DNA of 64,000 bases from Microstegium vimineum (GCA_022036555.1 CM039133.1:44344718-44408717); one strand, 5' to 3'. Positions 49,460-61,242 are shown, counted from the first letter of the stretch. Program-made: numbers and translations. Notes: generated by a model not told the origin, from the sequence alone.

Positions 49460-52400
49460 ATGGGTGATAACTCCGACGTTAACCAAAGGAACGTCATCGA
49501 AGTCTCCGAGGCCGATCTGAAAGATGATCAGAGGCTGGCGATGGAGCGGGCTATGGAGGAATACAAACAGTTGTATCTCAAATCCTTCAGCCTAAGCAGG
49601 AGCGGCGAAGCAATCCAGAAGCAAGATCCGCCATTGCCACGGCAGGTTACGTATGATGCCAATCTTGGTAAGTTACAAGAGATGGTTAATTCTGCTTTAA
49701 ATCAAGCATTAATTAGCCACTCCAGCGTGCTATCCAATACTGTCTACAATGCTGTTATGCAATCATTCAAAGAAGGACATGCACCTCAATATGTTGGTCC
49801 AGCGTATCATCAACCTGGATCGGCATCCATGAACCCATCGGCGGCTCCAACAACATCCTTTACTCCTGTGAATCCGTCTGCCGATGTGGTTACACCGCCA
49901 AGACCGAGTCCTGAGAGCGCCACCAAGCTTAATGCAGATCCAGTGGCGTCGGCAATGTCAGGGCCTGCTGTCCAGAGTCATCCAGCACCTGCCAACTGGT
50001 GGGGTTACGGTATGCCTTCAAATCCATGTGCTGGTTCTAATCTGGTGCAGGGAGATAGTTCAACTTGGAAGGGCTCTGTGGCATCGGCAATACAATCACA
50101 GCCGGTGATCCCTATGATGCATTACTCCCCGTCCTCCCCAACCGTACAAGTGCCATCAGAAGATTTCCAAGTGATTCCTAAGATACCTCTGATGCCACCA
50201 TCGGCAAGCTCTGTGCCGATGCAACACAGTATAGCAGCTAGAGGTCAACTTGTGGTTGTAAATCCTAAAGCCGGAATACTACCACATCAAGGTAACCAAT
50301 TTGTTGATTACTCTAAGGTGCAGGAACAACAGGTGCCGGTCAGCTATTAGCCATCGGTAAGTCACATGCCGATGATGTATAATCTTGGATGGACTAACCA
50401 GCCGCTGGTCCAACAGCCTGGCGTACTAATGTATCAATATGGAAGTCCAGCAAACACTCAGAGTGGGCCATCGGTACAGCAACCGATGACTATGACGACC
50501 CAACCTAATCCACTAAGTGTACAAAACTATCTATCGGTAAATCAGCCGATGCATAACGCCCAGATGACTGGTGCCGCGCCCGTGACTACTCCGCATCATC
50601 TTCTACCAAGACTCGAAGAGGCGCGTCAGCCGACTCCACCAGTCAACAACCAGCCAATGAGTCAGCAAGAGCAGGATGCATACTGGACCGATAAGATCGC
50701 CGAAGTAATGAAGGAACAATTCGGCATTAAACCTAAGGTCAATACATATTCTTATCGGACATCATATCCTCCTGCATATGACTTAATTCCTCTCCCAAAT
50801 CGGTACAAAGTGCCTGATTTTACCAAGTTCTTCGTCCAAGACGACACATCGACAATGGAGCACATCAACCGCTTCATTATTCAGTGTGGAGAAGCTGCCA
50901 ATAGGGAGGAATTGAGAGTGAGATTGTTCTCTTCATCATTGTCTGGATTGGCATTCACATGGTTCATATCATTGCCTCCAAATTCTGTAATCACATGGGC
51001 CGATCTAGAGAGGCAGTTTCATAAATACTTCTTCGCCAGCATACATGAGAAGAAGATTACCGATTTGGTCAAGCTGAGACAACACAATGACGAATCGGTG
51101 GAGAACTTTGTTCAGAGGCTACGAGATGTAAAGAACAAATGCTATAGCCTAGTGCTTGATGATCGGCAACTGGCAGATTTGGCTTTCCAGGGACTACTAC
51201 CGCATATCAAAGATAAATATGCGTCTCAAGAGTTTGAAAGCTTAAGTCATCTAGTGCAAAGGATTGCCGATCAGGATATCAAAGCCTTTGAACCACGGAA
51301 GACTTGGAATAAGAAGGTGACCTTCATTGAACAAGAAGATTCTGGGTCAGATGAAGAGCTGAGCATCGGTGCAGCCGAATGGGTGAAGGATAAGAGGTCT
51401 GTGTCTTGTCCATTTGGCCAGAAGGAAGCTGAGAGGTTCGCCTTTGACATCACCAAGGCCAATAGGATGTTTTACTTATTGCTTCAAGAAGGGAGAATCA
51501 AGTTGGTGCCTAACCAAGTAATTCCATCGGCCGAAGAACTCAGAAAGATTAGGTACTGCAAATGGCACAATGCGACTTCTCACAGTACCAATGACTGCAA
51601 AGTATTCAGGCAGCAGTTGCAGTCAGAAATTGAATCTGGACGAATCAAATTTGAAAATTCTAAAGTCCAGAAGCCGATGAAGATTGATCAGCACCCGTTT
51701 CCAAATAACATAGTGGAAACTAGTAGAAAAACTAAAGTGCTGACATCGGAAGCTGCCAGGAGGAATGCATCGGTAGACCCTAACCATCAAGCAGCCAAGC
51801 GCGACGAAAGGAGGTTTGCCGATGACAGAAAAGGAAAGAGGGTTGCCGATGAGGGTAGCAGTGTCAAGAGGGCTCCTGGTGTTATAATCACGCACAAGCA
51901 GCCAAGGCAAGAATATCGGCAATCTCAAAATGAGCGATATCGGCAGGAAGAAGAAGAGCACCAAGAATGGCTTCGGCATAAGGACCACTGGAAGTGTCCC
52001 TTCTTCGTTCACTGCTGGGAAGAAGGCATCAAACTACCCACTGCCGATAATTGTCCTGAATGCAACAGGTACTACACTGCCGATCGGTCAGGCAAGAAAC
52101 CTTGTTTTGATGATCGAGCATCTGGGTATGCCAGACCGCTCAGAGAGAAGAAATCGGCATATGACCGACTGGGGAGCAAGCTCAGCGCGCATGATAGGCT
52201 TGGCAGGCGTGTCGATCAAGAGGAGCTTGAGGAGAGGGCCAATGCAAGAGTGCCTGATGAAGAAGTATTCTCCAGAGACCCAAACATCGGGAGAAGTGCC
52301 GATGCAAACAATGAGAGGCATCACCAGCCTGTCTGGAAAACCAAGCTTCCTCAATGGTGCCCTAAGGGTCTAACAAAAACCCAGAAAAGGAGGATTCAGC

Positions 52401-53155
52401 ACGAACGTCGAAATGACTTGTATAACAACGAAGATCCTTCAAGGGAGAAGCAGTGGAGGCCAAAGCACAAGGACAGGGATCCATCGGCAGAAATCAATAT
52501 GGTCGTTATATTGCCAATGGAGTTCATGGCACCTGCCAGTGATGATGAAGAGACTGCAGAGATGGCACAGTTGGTCCTAGATCCAATGGCGGCTGTCTTC
52601 GAGAAACCTGCCGATGATGAAAGGCAACACCTGAGGGCCCTGTTTGTTAAAGGCAAAGTGGATGAACAACCCGTGACAAAGATGTTGGTGGATGGCGGGG
52701 CGTCAATCAACATAATGTCATACGTCATATTCAGAAAGCTTGGGAAAGGCGACCAAGATTTAGTCAAAACGGATATGAAGCTCAAGGACTTTGAAGGCAA
52801 TGTGTCGCCGGCCATGGGAGCCGTATGTGTTGAGTTGACCATCGGCAGTAAGACTTTGCCAACAACGTTTTTTGTGATCAGTGGCAAAGGCACTTACAAC
52901 TTACTCCTCGGAAGGGATTGGATCCATGCCAATTGCTGTGTCCCTTCTACTATGCATCAGAGTCTTGTGCAGTGGATCGGGGACAAAATTGAAGTCGTCC
53001 GAAGTGAAGCCCCATCTACTGTTGCATCGGCAGAATCGGAAACTTATGAGCAGACCAGGTGCATATCCGGTGAATCTTGGGACAAAGAGTTCCTCAAAGT
53101 TGCCGATTACAGCATTAAACCGATCCAAGCAGTCAGTCTTGAAGAAGAGTTTTAA
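49460..53155 (+). pseudogene. gag-pro of gypsy copy 2, one premature stop
   Basis: The ATG at 49460 (MGDNSDVNQRN) lies just after the primer site; the frame is also open upstream into the LTR, so this start rests on position. The frame stays open for 1232 codons except TAG at 50348-50350, where Gln (CAG) is expected. The N-terminal 400 residues are a Pro/Gln/Ser-rich linker. The capsid (retrotrans_gag) core with FTWFISLPPNSVITWADLE lies near residue 500. Next come a knuckle-like YCKWHNATSHSTNDC near 51555-51600 and a second Cys/His cluster (CPFFVHCWEE to NCPECN). The aspartic protease KMLVDGGASINIM lies near residue 1077, with NLLLGRDWIH after it. The stop TAA at 53153-53155 shares its last A with the pol ATG. 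Confidence 0.9.
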
Positions 53156-56100
53156 TGGATTGGTTCGCTGATGATGGAAAACTGGGATAGGGCTTCACGT
53201 CCGCCGATGATTTACTCGAGATAGACATCGGCGATGGTAGTAGACATAGGCCTACTTTTATTAGTGCTAAGTTAGATTCCCAATGTAAACAACAGTTAAC
53301 TGATTTATTAAAGGAATACAAAGATTGTTTCGCTTGGGATTATACAGAAATGCCTGGTTTAGACCGATCGATAGTCGAACATCGGTTACCTATTAAGTCT
53401 GGTTTCCAACCACATCGGCAACCTGCACGCCGATGCAATCCTACAATTCTACCTGACATCAAGGCTGAGATTACGAAGTTAATCGAAGCTGGATTTATTC
53501 GGCAATGTCGATATGCCGAATAGATTTCTAATGTGGTTCCTGTGTATAAGAAAAATGGAAAACTTCGTGTTTGTATTGATTTCAGGAATCTCAACAAGGC
53601 CACGCCGATGGATGGGTACCCGATGCCCGTTGCCGATCTGCTGATCGACGCTACTGCTGGGCATCAAATCATTAGCTTCATGGATGGTAATGCTGGATAT
53701 AATCAGATATTCATGGCTGAAGAAGATATATCCAAGACTGCGTTCAGGTGTCCAGGTCACGTCGGCTTATTTGAATGTGTTGTCATGACTTTTGGCTTGA
53801 AGAATGCTGGTGCTACTTATCAGAGAGCAATGAATTTCATCTTTCATAAGTATATCGGCACGATAGTCGAAATCTACATTGATGATGTGGTGGTTAAGTC
53901 TGGAAATTTTGAGAAGCATCTTGCCGATTTGCGAAAAATCCTTGAATGCACAAGGGGACATGGGCTGAAGATGAATCCTAACAAGTGTGCGTTTGGTGTA
54001 TCGGCAGGTTAATTTCTGGGTTTCATGGTGCATCAAAGAGGCATCGAGATCGGCAGGAAATCCATTGATGCAATTAACAAGGTGGTTGCTCCTACAAACA
54101 AGACTGAGCTGCAATCTTTGATCGACAAGATTAATTTCATTAGAAGATTTATATCTAACTTATCTGGTAAGATTAAATCTTTTAGTCCATTGTTAAAGCT
54201 GAAAGCCGATCAGGAGTTTACGTGGAAAGAAGAACAACAGTTAGCCTTGGAGAAGATTAAGAAATATTTGGTAAACCCTCCAGTCTTGGTTCCACCTCAA
54301 CACGAGAAGCCTTTCAGGTTGTATTTGTCTTCCGATGACAGTGTTATCGGATTGGCTTTAATTCAAGAATTTGAAGGGAAGGAATGTGTGATATATTATT
54401 TGAGCAGAAGGTTGGTGGATGCTGAAACCAGGTATTCGGCCATAGAGAGATTGTGCTTATGTTTATATTTCTCTTGCATAAAATTGAGACATTATTTGTT
54501 GACGACTGAATGCACTGTTATCTGCAAAGATGATGTGGTTAAGTATATGCTGTCGATGTCGATATTAAGTGGAAGAATCGGCAAATGGATTCTGGCACTT
54601 TCAGAGTTTGATTTAAGGTATGAATCGACTAAGGCAGTTTAGGGTCAGGTGATGGCCGATTTTGTTACTCAGCATTGCAATGTGGTAAGCTCTGTGGAGA
54701 TTGCTCCTTGGACTTTATTCTTTAATGGGTCTACGTGCAAAGACAGAGCAGGTATCGGTATTCTCTTAATTTCACCCCGAGGACGGAAGTATGAAATTTC
54801 GTTGCCGATTGTTGCTACTTCAACAAACAATCAGGCTGAGTACCAGGCTCTACTTAAGGGGTTGGAATTACTTAGGGAAGTACGTGTCGATGCTGTTGAA
54901 ATCTTCGGTGATTCTATGTTGGTGATTAAGCAATTGATTGGGACGTATGAATGCCGAAGTGAAGCTTTAATTGCAACCCATGGAAAGTGTTTGCAGTTGT
55001 TGAAAGAATTCAAAGAGTATCGCCTGGAGCATATTCCTAGGTTGCACAATAAAGAAGCCAATCGGTTAGCGCAGAATACTTCAGGATATCAGCCGATTCA
55101 AGAAGTCATGACATCGGTAATGGTTGCCGATGACTGGAGAAGAGAGATTGCCGATTACTTAAGACATCCGTCCAAGAAGGTTGAAAGGCGTCTAAGGTTT
55201 CAAGCTACCAAGTATGTGCTCCTTGACGATGAGTTATATTATCGGACAATTGATGGAATCTTGCTCAGATGCATTGATAAATAAGAATCAAAGGAGTTGA
55301 TGGGCGAAATCCATGAAGGTGTGTGTGGAGCACATCAATCGGCATTCAAGATGAAGTGGATGATCAGGCAGAATGGATATTATTGGCCGACAATTCTTGA
55401 AGATTGCTTCAACTATTTTAAAGGATGCCAGGATTGTCAGAAGTTTGGTAATGTCCAGAGGGCTTCTGCATCGGCAATGAATCCTATAATCAAGCCTTGG
55501 CCGTTTAGAGGATGAGCCATTGATCTCATCGGCCAAATTTATCCGCCATCAAGTAAAGGGCATAAGTTTATACTCGTTGCTACCGATTACTTCACGAAAT
55601 GGGTTGAGGCCATTCCTTTAAAGAAGGTAACATCAGCAAACATGGTGGATTTTGTAAAAGAATACATTGTTTACCGATTTGGTATTCCTCAAACTATTAC
55701 TACCGATCAAGGAATCATGTTCACATTGGGAGAGTTTGAGGAATTTGCTGGTAGTATGGGGTTCAAGGTATTGAATTCTTCTCCTTATTATGCCCAAGCT
55801 AATGGTCAAGCCGAAGCAACTAATAAAGGAGTTATCAAGCTTATCAAACGCAAGATTGAAGAGAACCCTAGAAGGTGGCATGTAGTCTTAAATGAGGCCC
55901 TATGGTCGTATTAGATGGCTTGTCATGGTGCAACCAAAGTCTCGCCGTATCAGTTGGTCTATGGACACGATGCTGTTCTACCTTGGGAAATTAAAACTGG
56001 TTCTAGGCGATTGTCTTTTCAAGATCAATTGACAACCGATGAGTATGATATTCTTATGAAAGATGAGCTGGAGGACTTAGCAGGTCATCGGTTGAAGGCT

Positions 56101-56391
56101 TTGATCAGTATTGAAGAAAATAAGAAAAGGGTTGCTAGGTGGTATGACAAGAAAGTAAAGGTAAAGGAATTTGCCGATGGTGATCTGGTATGGAAGTTGA
56201 TTTTACCGATTGGGACTAAGAGTTCTAAGTTTGGAAAATGGTCTCCTAATTGGGAAGGTCCTTATCGGATAAAACAGTCTGCTCCTGGCAATGCCTATAT
56301 TTTGGAAACTCTCGAAGGAGTTGCGTTCTCCAGAGCGATTAACGGTAAATATTTGAAAAAATATTACCCTAGTATTTGGGTAGACGCATAG
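53155..56391 (+). pseudogene. pol of gypsy copy 2, seven premature stops
   Basis: Starting at the ATG that overlaps the gag-pro stop, one frame of 1079 codons runs to 56391 with no frameshift. It is interrupted by stops at 53188, 53521, 54010, 54640, 55282, 55513 and 55912. Most are explained by C-to-T or G-to-A changes (for example CAG to TAG, TGG to TAG or TGA). The RT carries YIDD near residue 241. The first RNase H region follows. The archaeal-type RNase H begins near residue 520 but reads LFFNGSTC, so its first catalytic Asp is changed to Asn. The integrase has an HHCC zinc region, ATDYF/TTDQG and NGQAEATNKG. It ends KYYPSIWVDA, as in copy 1. Confidence 0.9.
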
Positions 56392-56518
56392 AGTGCTCAT
56401 TTGAATGCCGATGAAAGAGAAAGTTGTAAGACATCGGTAAAAGTTGTACTGACATTACATTACAGAGCAAAAATCAAGTATCAATGTTACATTTGCCGAT
56501 ACGATGAATTGTAATAAA
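56392..56518. other. Intergap between convergent pol and antisense PMD gene (copy 2)
   Basis: Only 127 bp separate the two stop codons. The equivalent gap in copy 1 is 44154-44263 (110 bp). AATAAA (56515-56520, plus strand) overlaps the end of the antisense gene, so transcripts in both directions would overlap at their 3' ends. Confidence 0.7.
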
Positions 56519-59500
56519 TTACAACAAGGATTGGATGGCTGATATCGCACGCAGGCGAATTTGCTCTATTTCCTCCATCTCCTTGGCATCGGCGTCAGCA
56601 GACCCTTCGACTGACTTGATCTTCTTCTTCAGAGCGATAGCTTGTCGGGCGTTACTATCCCTTTCTTGACGCAGAACCTTGATAGTGTCGGGCAGTTGGG
56701 CTTTCTTTTGGTTGATTGCGTTCAAGGCTTCTTCAACTATTCTTAGCTTGGCCTGTAGCTTTTCTTTCCTTGCCGATAATTGAATGAATTTTTGTTCAAA
56801 ATTAGTGCTGGAAGCTTCTACTTGACCGATGTCTTTATGCTTCTCATCAGCAATGTGCTTGTGCTTAAGCATTTCTTCTGTAAGCTTGGATTGAGCGTTC
56901 CTATCGGCTATGCGACGGGAGAGCCTCTGGTATTGGAGTTGTTTGCTTTCCAGAAACGCTGCTTGGAGAAGGATCTCTTCTGTATCGGCAGAAAGATGGC
57001 CTTGGATATCTTTGAAGACTGCCCTTGCTGCAGTTGAATCTTGGACGAGAAGAGATGTGTCTTGTTGCAGCAAAGAGAGCAGTGTTTCGAGTTTAGATTT
57101 GACCTCTGCCGATAAACTTGGAGCAGAGCTTTCTTCATCCTCGTCTTCATCGGAAATGTTGATGGCAAAGGAGAACAAGGTGTCTGCTCGAGCAGGGCCT
57201 TCTTGGTTTTCATCCTCGTCCTAGAGGTTGACGCCGAAGGAAAACAGGCTGTCTAGGGAGTCTTGGGCCTGAAGAAGAAGAAAGTTAAAATGTGCCGATC
57301 AAAAAGTTATGCTACAAGTTTTTAGGTAACCGACTTACCATTTTGAAACGAATTTCCTGCCTAGGACTTGGCATGCCAGATGGTACAGCCTCATCCTGGA
57401 GATCGGCAGCAGTTGCCGATGAGCGAGCTTCTGTTGGAGAAGCAGTTGACGCCGTTGGTGCTGGTGGCGCTGTTGCTGGTGTTGCTTCCGCTATGGTGGC
57501 TGGCTCCTATGGTGGCGATACCGTTCTCTCATCGGGGATTTCGGCTGGTGAAGGTGCCGATGCCGATGTCGCCTCCACTGTTGCAGCAGATGGTGTTATC
57601 TCCTGATCAGGAATATCGTCCAGTGGATGATCAGGGATAGGAGCTGATGATGGCTCTGCTGTTGATGCGTCGGTAGCTGGGGTGGCTCGCCTTAGGCGTT
57701 TCTTCCTTGGTGCAGCAGCGGGAGAGCCAGCCTGTTTTGGTGAAGCCTGAGGGGCATCGGCAGCAGGAGTTGGGGATGCTTGTACGTTTGGAGCAGCTGC
57801 CGATGACCTCATTGCCTGAAAATGTTTAGTGTGAGTTATATAAAGTAAATGTTGTCGATGAGCAGCATGTGATCGGTATAAGTAAAGATGAGATTTACTG
57901 CAAAAGCCCGTGTCAAGGCAGCAGCAGCAGCAACCAATGTAGCCATGGTTTTTGTAGGCGTCGACTTGGGCTTGAGAGGAACCTTAGGTACCCTCTGAGG
58001 GGTAAAAGCGGCCAGTTTGGGGGCATTATTGCCGATGAGTGATATAGGACTCATCATTCGGAGATTGAAAGATTTGCCACTCATGCTCACATTAGGGATT
58101 GGATCGTCAACCTGTTAAGCATAAGGTCAGATAACAATGATAGGAATAAAGTAATAAGGAATGCATCGGGATTAAAAACTTACTGCGTCATCGGGAATGA
58201 CGTGATTGGCGTCAATCATATGCCGATAGTAGTGTGATGACTTGGCGAATAATTGATATCTCCATTCTTGCCACCAGAATTTATATTCATTTGTGATGAA
58301 GGATGTTGGTGCCCAGGAGGATAAGTCAATATCTGACGTATCGGCATTGGGAGGAAGATTGACGACTTTGTTCCAGTCTATGGCACTAGAGATGGTCTGC
58401 CTTGGTTTTATCACTTTGGCATAGCAGAGCTTGATCGGCAGTTGGCCGAATGCCAGTTGTCTTGCCGCTGCCGATGGGTAGTAGAACTCGAAGGATGGAG
58501 GGGCATTCTTCCCAATTCCGAAAATATTGACTGGGATGGCTCGGGGAACAATGTTAGCCTTCATAATCACCCCATTCTAAGGCACATTCCCCTCGGTAAG
58601 GTTGAACAACAAGGGAAATCGGTTGTCCTCATCAATATATGGCCACCAGAGCCATTCTGAAGCAGGGATTCCATTGTAAAACTTCTGGAAAAACATGCCA
58701 AACTGCTCTACACCGGCATCGGTTCCTGGTAGCACTATGGTGGCCTCGCAAAAATTGAGTGGGGGACGAGTTGCCGATTCATCATCCCCATATTTGTAAT
58801 CTTCTGATATGTCCCTTGGGAATTGCTGGTTGAATAGATCAAACTGAAGAACCTTGTACATGTGTGCATTTAACCACATGTTTATGAACCACTAGGGGCC
58901 CCCGAGGTTGCTGATAGACTCACCTAGTAATAGCTTCTTGGATACTTGATGTAAAAGACGGTACATAGATCCAAGAAGATATTGGCCGAGAGGGAGTTTT
59001 GTTCCATCGGCTAAGAGCTCTGCTGCAGGGAGGTACATTGTGGTCGGTCCGACAGTTTTGCCACAGAAAATAAACTTCTCCAGCCACATGTTCAGAAAGA
59101 TAGCATGTTCTCTCTAGCCTACCGATCCAGTCTTTTGGTGTTCTTGAATATAACCGGTCCAGCCACCGATGTTCCGTGTGTTCACTTTATATTCGGCTTT
59201 CCGATGGAACAAGGCTGAGACATCGACAGAAGAAACATCAAGGCCGGTCAGCATATGCACATCGGCAAGGGTAGGGGTGGCTGGTCCATGTCTGAATAAG
59301 AAGGCGTTCATGGTGTCGGACCAGAAGTAAGAAGCCGCTATTATCATATTCTTGTTCTTCTCCATATCGGCAATGGAGAGCCTGATGCACTGGTCTAAGT
59401 TATGCTCTGACCAATAAACCTGTTGCGTTCTAATTACCCTGAGGTACCAGTTCTTCCACCCCTTGGTATATTTGGGCCATGAACGGAAAGCATCCTTCCA

Positions 59501-59774
59501 TAAACCTAGGTTGAAACATTCGGATCTGAAAGAAATACGGTTGGTTTCCACGTTGATCAGATAGTTGGGATCAAGATTTCCCATTGGGCCTAGGCAGTTG
59601 AAGTTGGATTGCTCAAGGGGGATTACTACTTTGTTGTACAGTTCCTAGGGTTCAGAAAAATCAAAGAAAGAAAAGGGGAAAAAGGAATTATAAAGTAGTA
59701 CAGAAAAAGAACTTTCAGAAGATAAGGTAAAGAGGGAACAGATTTACCTTGGGGATGTTGACTTGGATCGCCAT
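56519..59774 (-). pseudogene. Antisense accessory gene of gypsy copy 2: PMD-domain nuclear protein, 5 exons
   Basis: Exons on the minus strand are 59774-59748, 59644-58184, 58111-57899, 57815-57339 and 57268-56519, all with GT...AG introns. The lengths are 27, 1461, 213, 477 and 750 nt, all divisible by three, so the frame is unbroken across the gene. The PMD in exon 2 carries FLFRHGPATPTLADVHMLTG, LGSMYRLLHQVSKKLLLGE and WFINMWLNAHMYK. Exon 4 has the basic motif PRKKRLRR (57710-57687), a likely nuclear signal. Exon 5 has a partly duplicated acidic segment and a coiled coil ending AISAIQSLL. In-frame stops lie at 59114, 58892, 58577, 57507 and 57221 (lowest base of each). Protein identity to copy 1 is roughly 80% in exon 2, by eye. 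Nuclear accessory genes in antisense, such as that of maize Grande, are known in Tat elements. Confidence 0.82.
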
Positions 59775-60199
59775 TGGAGTTGGAAGAGTTCTTGCGGATC
59801 GTACTTGGCTCGAAGAAGGTGCTGTTGCTTGAACTCGTGAATGATGTTCTTCAGAGTCGCCGCCGGGTTGGAGATGCCGAGGTTGAAGAAGAGGGCAGGT
59901 GGAAAGTGAAAGTAGGCCCAGGGTAAAAAGACAGGTTGAATCGCGGTAATTTTTATAAACCTAGGTCAGGGGTATTTTGGAATTTCCGCTCATACTGTAC
60001 AAGAATGTGGAGAGACCTACAGTGGGTCTGCGCGATAATCAAGGAGATATGGTCGGATTTGCAACTGTTTGCGCTATGATCGAGGGATTTTATTAATAAA
60101 TTGCGGTTCTGCGCGCAGGGATCTAGGAAATTGTGCAGTTATCTCGGAAGGAACGGCTACAGTGGAGAAAATTTCGGCGCGTAAAATATTTTACACTCC
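59775..60199 (-). promoter_or_regulatory. Presumed promoter region of the antisense PMD gene (copy 2)
   Basis: About 425 bp lie between the antisense ATG and the polypurine tract (copy 1: 40507-40928). It is non-coding. No canonical TATA box is obvious. Transcription from this segment or from the LTR read backwards is inferred from gene position only. Confidence 0.4.
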
Positions 60200-60215
60200 G
60201 AAATTGGGGGGCATG
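60200..60215 (+). other. Polypurine tract of gypsy copy 2
   Basis: GAAATTGGGGGGCATG lies directly before the 3' LTR start TGTTGACACC at 60216. Confidence 0.85.
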
Positions 60216-61242
60216 TGTTGACACCGTTTTTTGGCACGTGTCAAATGAGCTAAGACTTGTATTGATTAGCCGCCGTTTTCCATCGGCATTGGGAAGTCAT
60301 AAGTCAGTATTACCGATGGAGGTAAAAGCTGTGAAAAGGACAAGTGTGTTGCCGATGGAAGCTGGATGTTTCGGATGTTGCCAATGGGAGTTGGGTAGCT
60401 CTTGCCGATAAGAATTAATTGGTGAAGTTAAATCACCAAAACTGCAAAGTTGCCGATGCCGATTGCCGATGAGGAGATGGTACCGATGGGCATAGGGTGA
60501 CTTGGTGGTTGACGTCAGCGAGAGTTGCTGATGGCGAAAGAGGAAAGTCGCGGATTGAAGGAGTCTGCCGATGGAAAGTTTTCATCGAAGCAAAGACATA
60601 AGGAAACTGGTGATTTTATACCAGTATTGTTATAGTAGTTTGAGTCCGACTCTTGCATGAGTCGTTTGTTTTCCTTTAAAATAGGAGTGTTTGTTTAGGA
60701 AAATAATATTGTTATTTGGATCCGACTCCTGCGCGAGTCAGTTATTTCCTTTAAAGTAGGAGTTTGTTTTAGGGAAGGTACGAGTCGTGTCTTTGTACAA
60801 CTCTCCATGCGGGAGTATAAATATGTGCCCAAGGGCTGCGTGAAAAAGGATCAATCCTATCAAAATCAAATCAATTTATTCTTATTCTACTTTTATCGCA
60901 ATTTACCCTTTATTGCATTAGTCTTAGTTTATCTACGAGTTCATCAAGCTTCGATGGGCTGCATCATCTTGATCTCCGTCAAACCCTTGTAAGTTCCGCG
61001 TGGGAGTATCTCTGAGCTTTGACATCCGGGCGCATCGTTGTTGTCTCGTTCAGCTCTGCTCTAGTTATCCTGATCAAGTCTGAGTCTTGGCATCCGGGCG
61101 TATCGTCGTTGCCCTGTTCAGATTTTGTTCTAGTTATCGTCCTTGTCGATTAACTGGTCAAATCGACTGGCACACCCTCGGATATCGAATTTCGGGTATA
61201 AGCCCGAGGTGTTCGCAGATCCTGACGCTTTTTGTGTCAACA
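60216..61242 (+). repeat. 3' LTR of gypsy copy 2
   Basis: 1027 bp, the same length as the 5' LTR, with about eight substitutions by hand alignment. It is followed by the target duplication GATCT. The CCGAT/ATCGG cluster in its first third is kept, apart from one CCGAT changed to CCAAT near 60381. Confidence 0.94.

Larger units (their letters stand above)
48391..61242 (+). mobile_element. Tat-lineage Ty3/gypsy retrotransposon, copy 2 (complete, plus strand)
   Basis: The element is 12,852 bp. Its two LTRs are each 1027 bp (48391-49417, 60216-61242). It is flanked by a perfect target duplication GATCT (48386-48390, 61243-61247). The order inside is primer site, gag-pro, pol, antisense PMD gene, polypurine tract. 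A hand alignment of the LTRs shows about eight substitutions and no gaps, roughly 0.8%, so it is young. It inserted head-on into the gag-pro gene of copy 1 of the same family. About 13 in-frame stops in its genes make it non-autonomous in spite of its youth. Confidence 0.95.
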
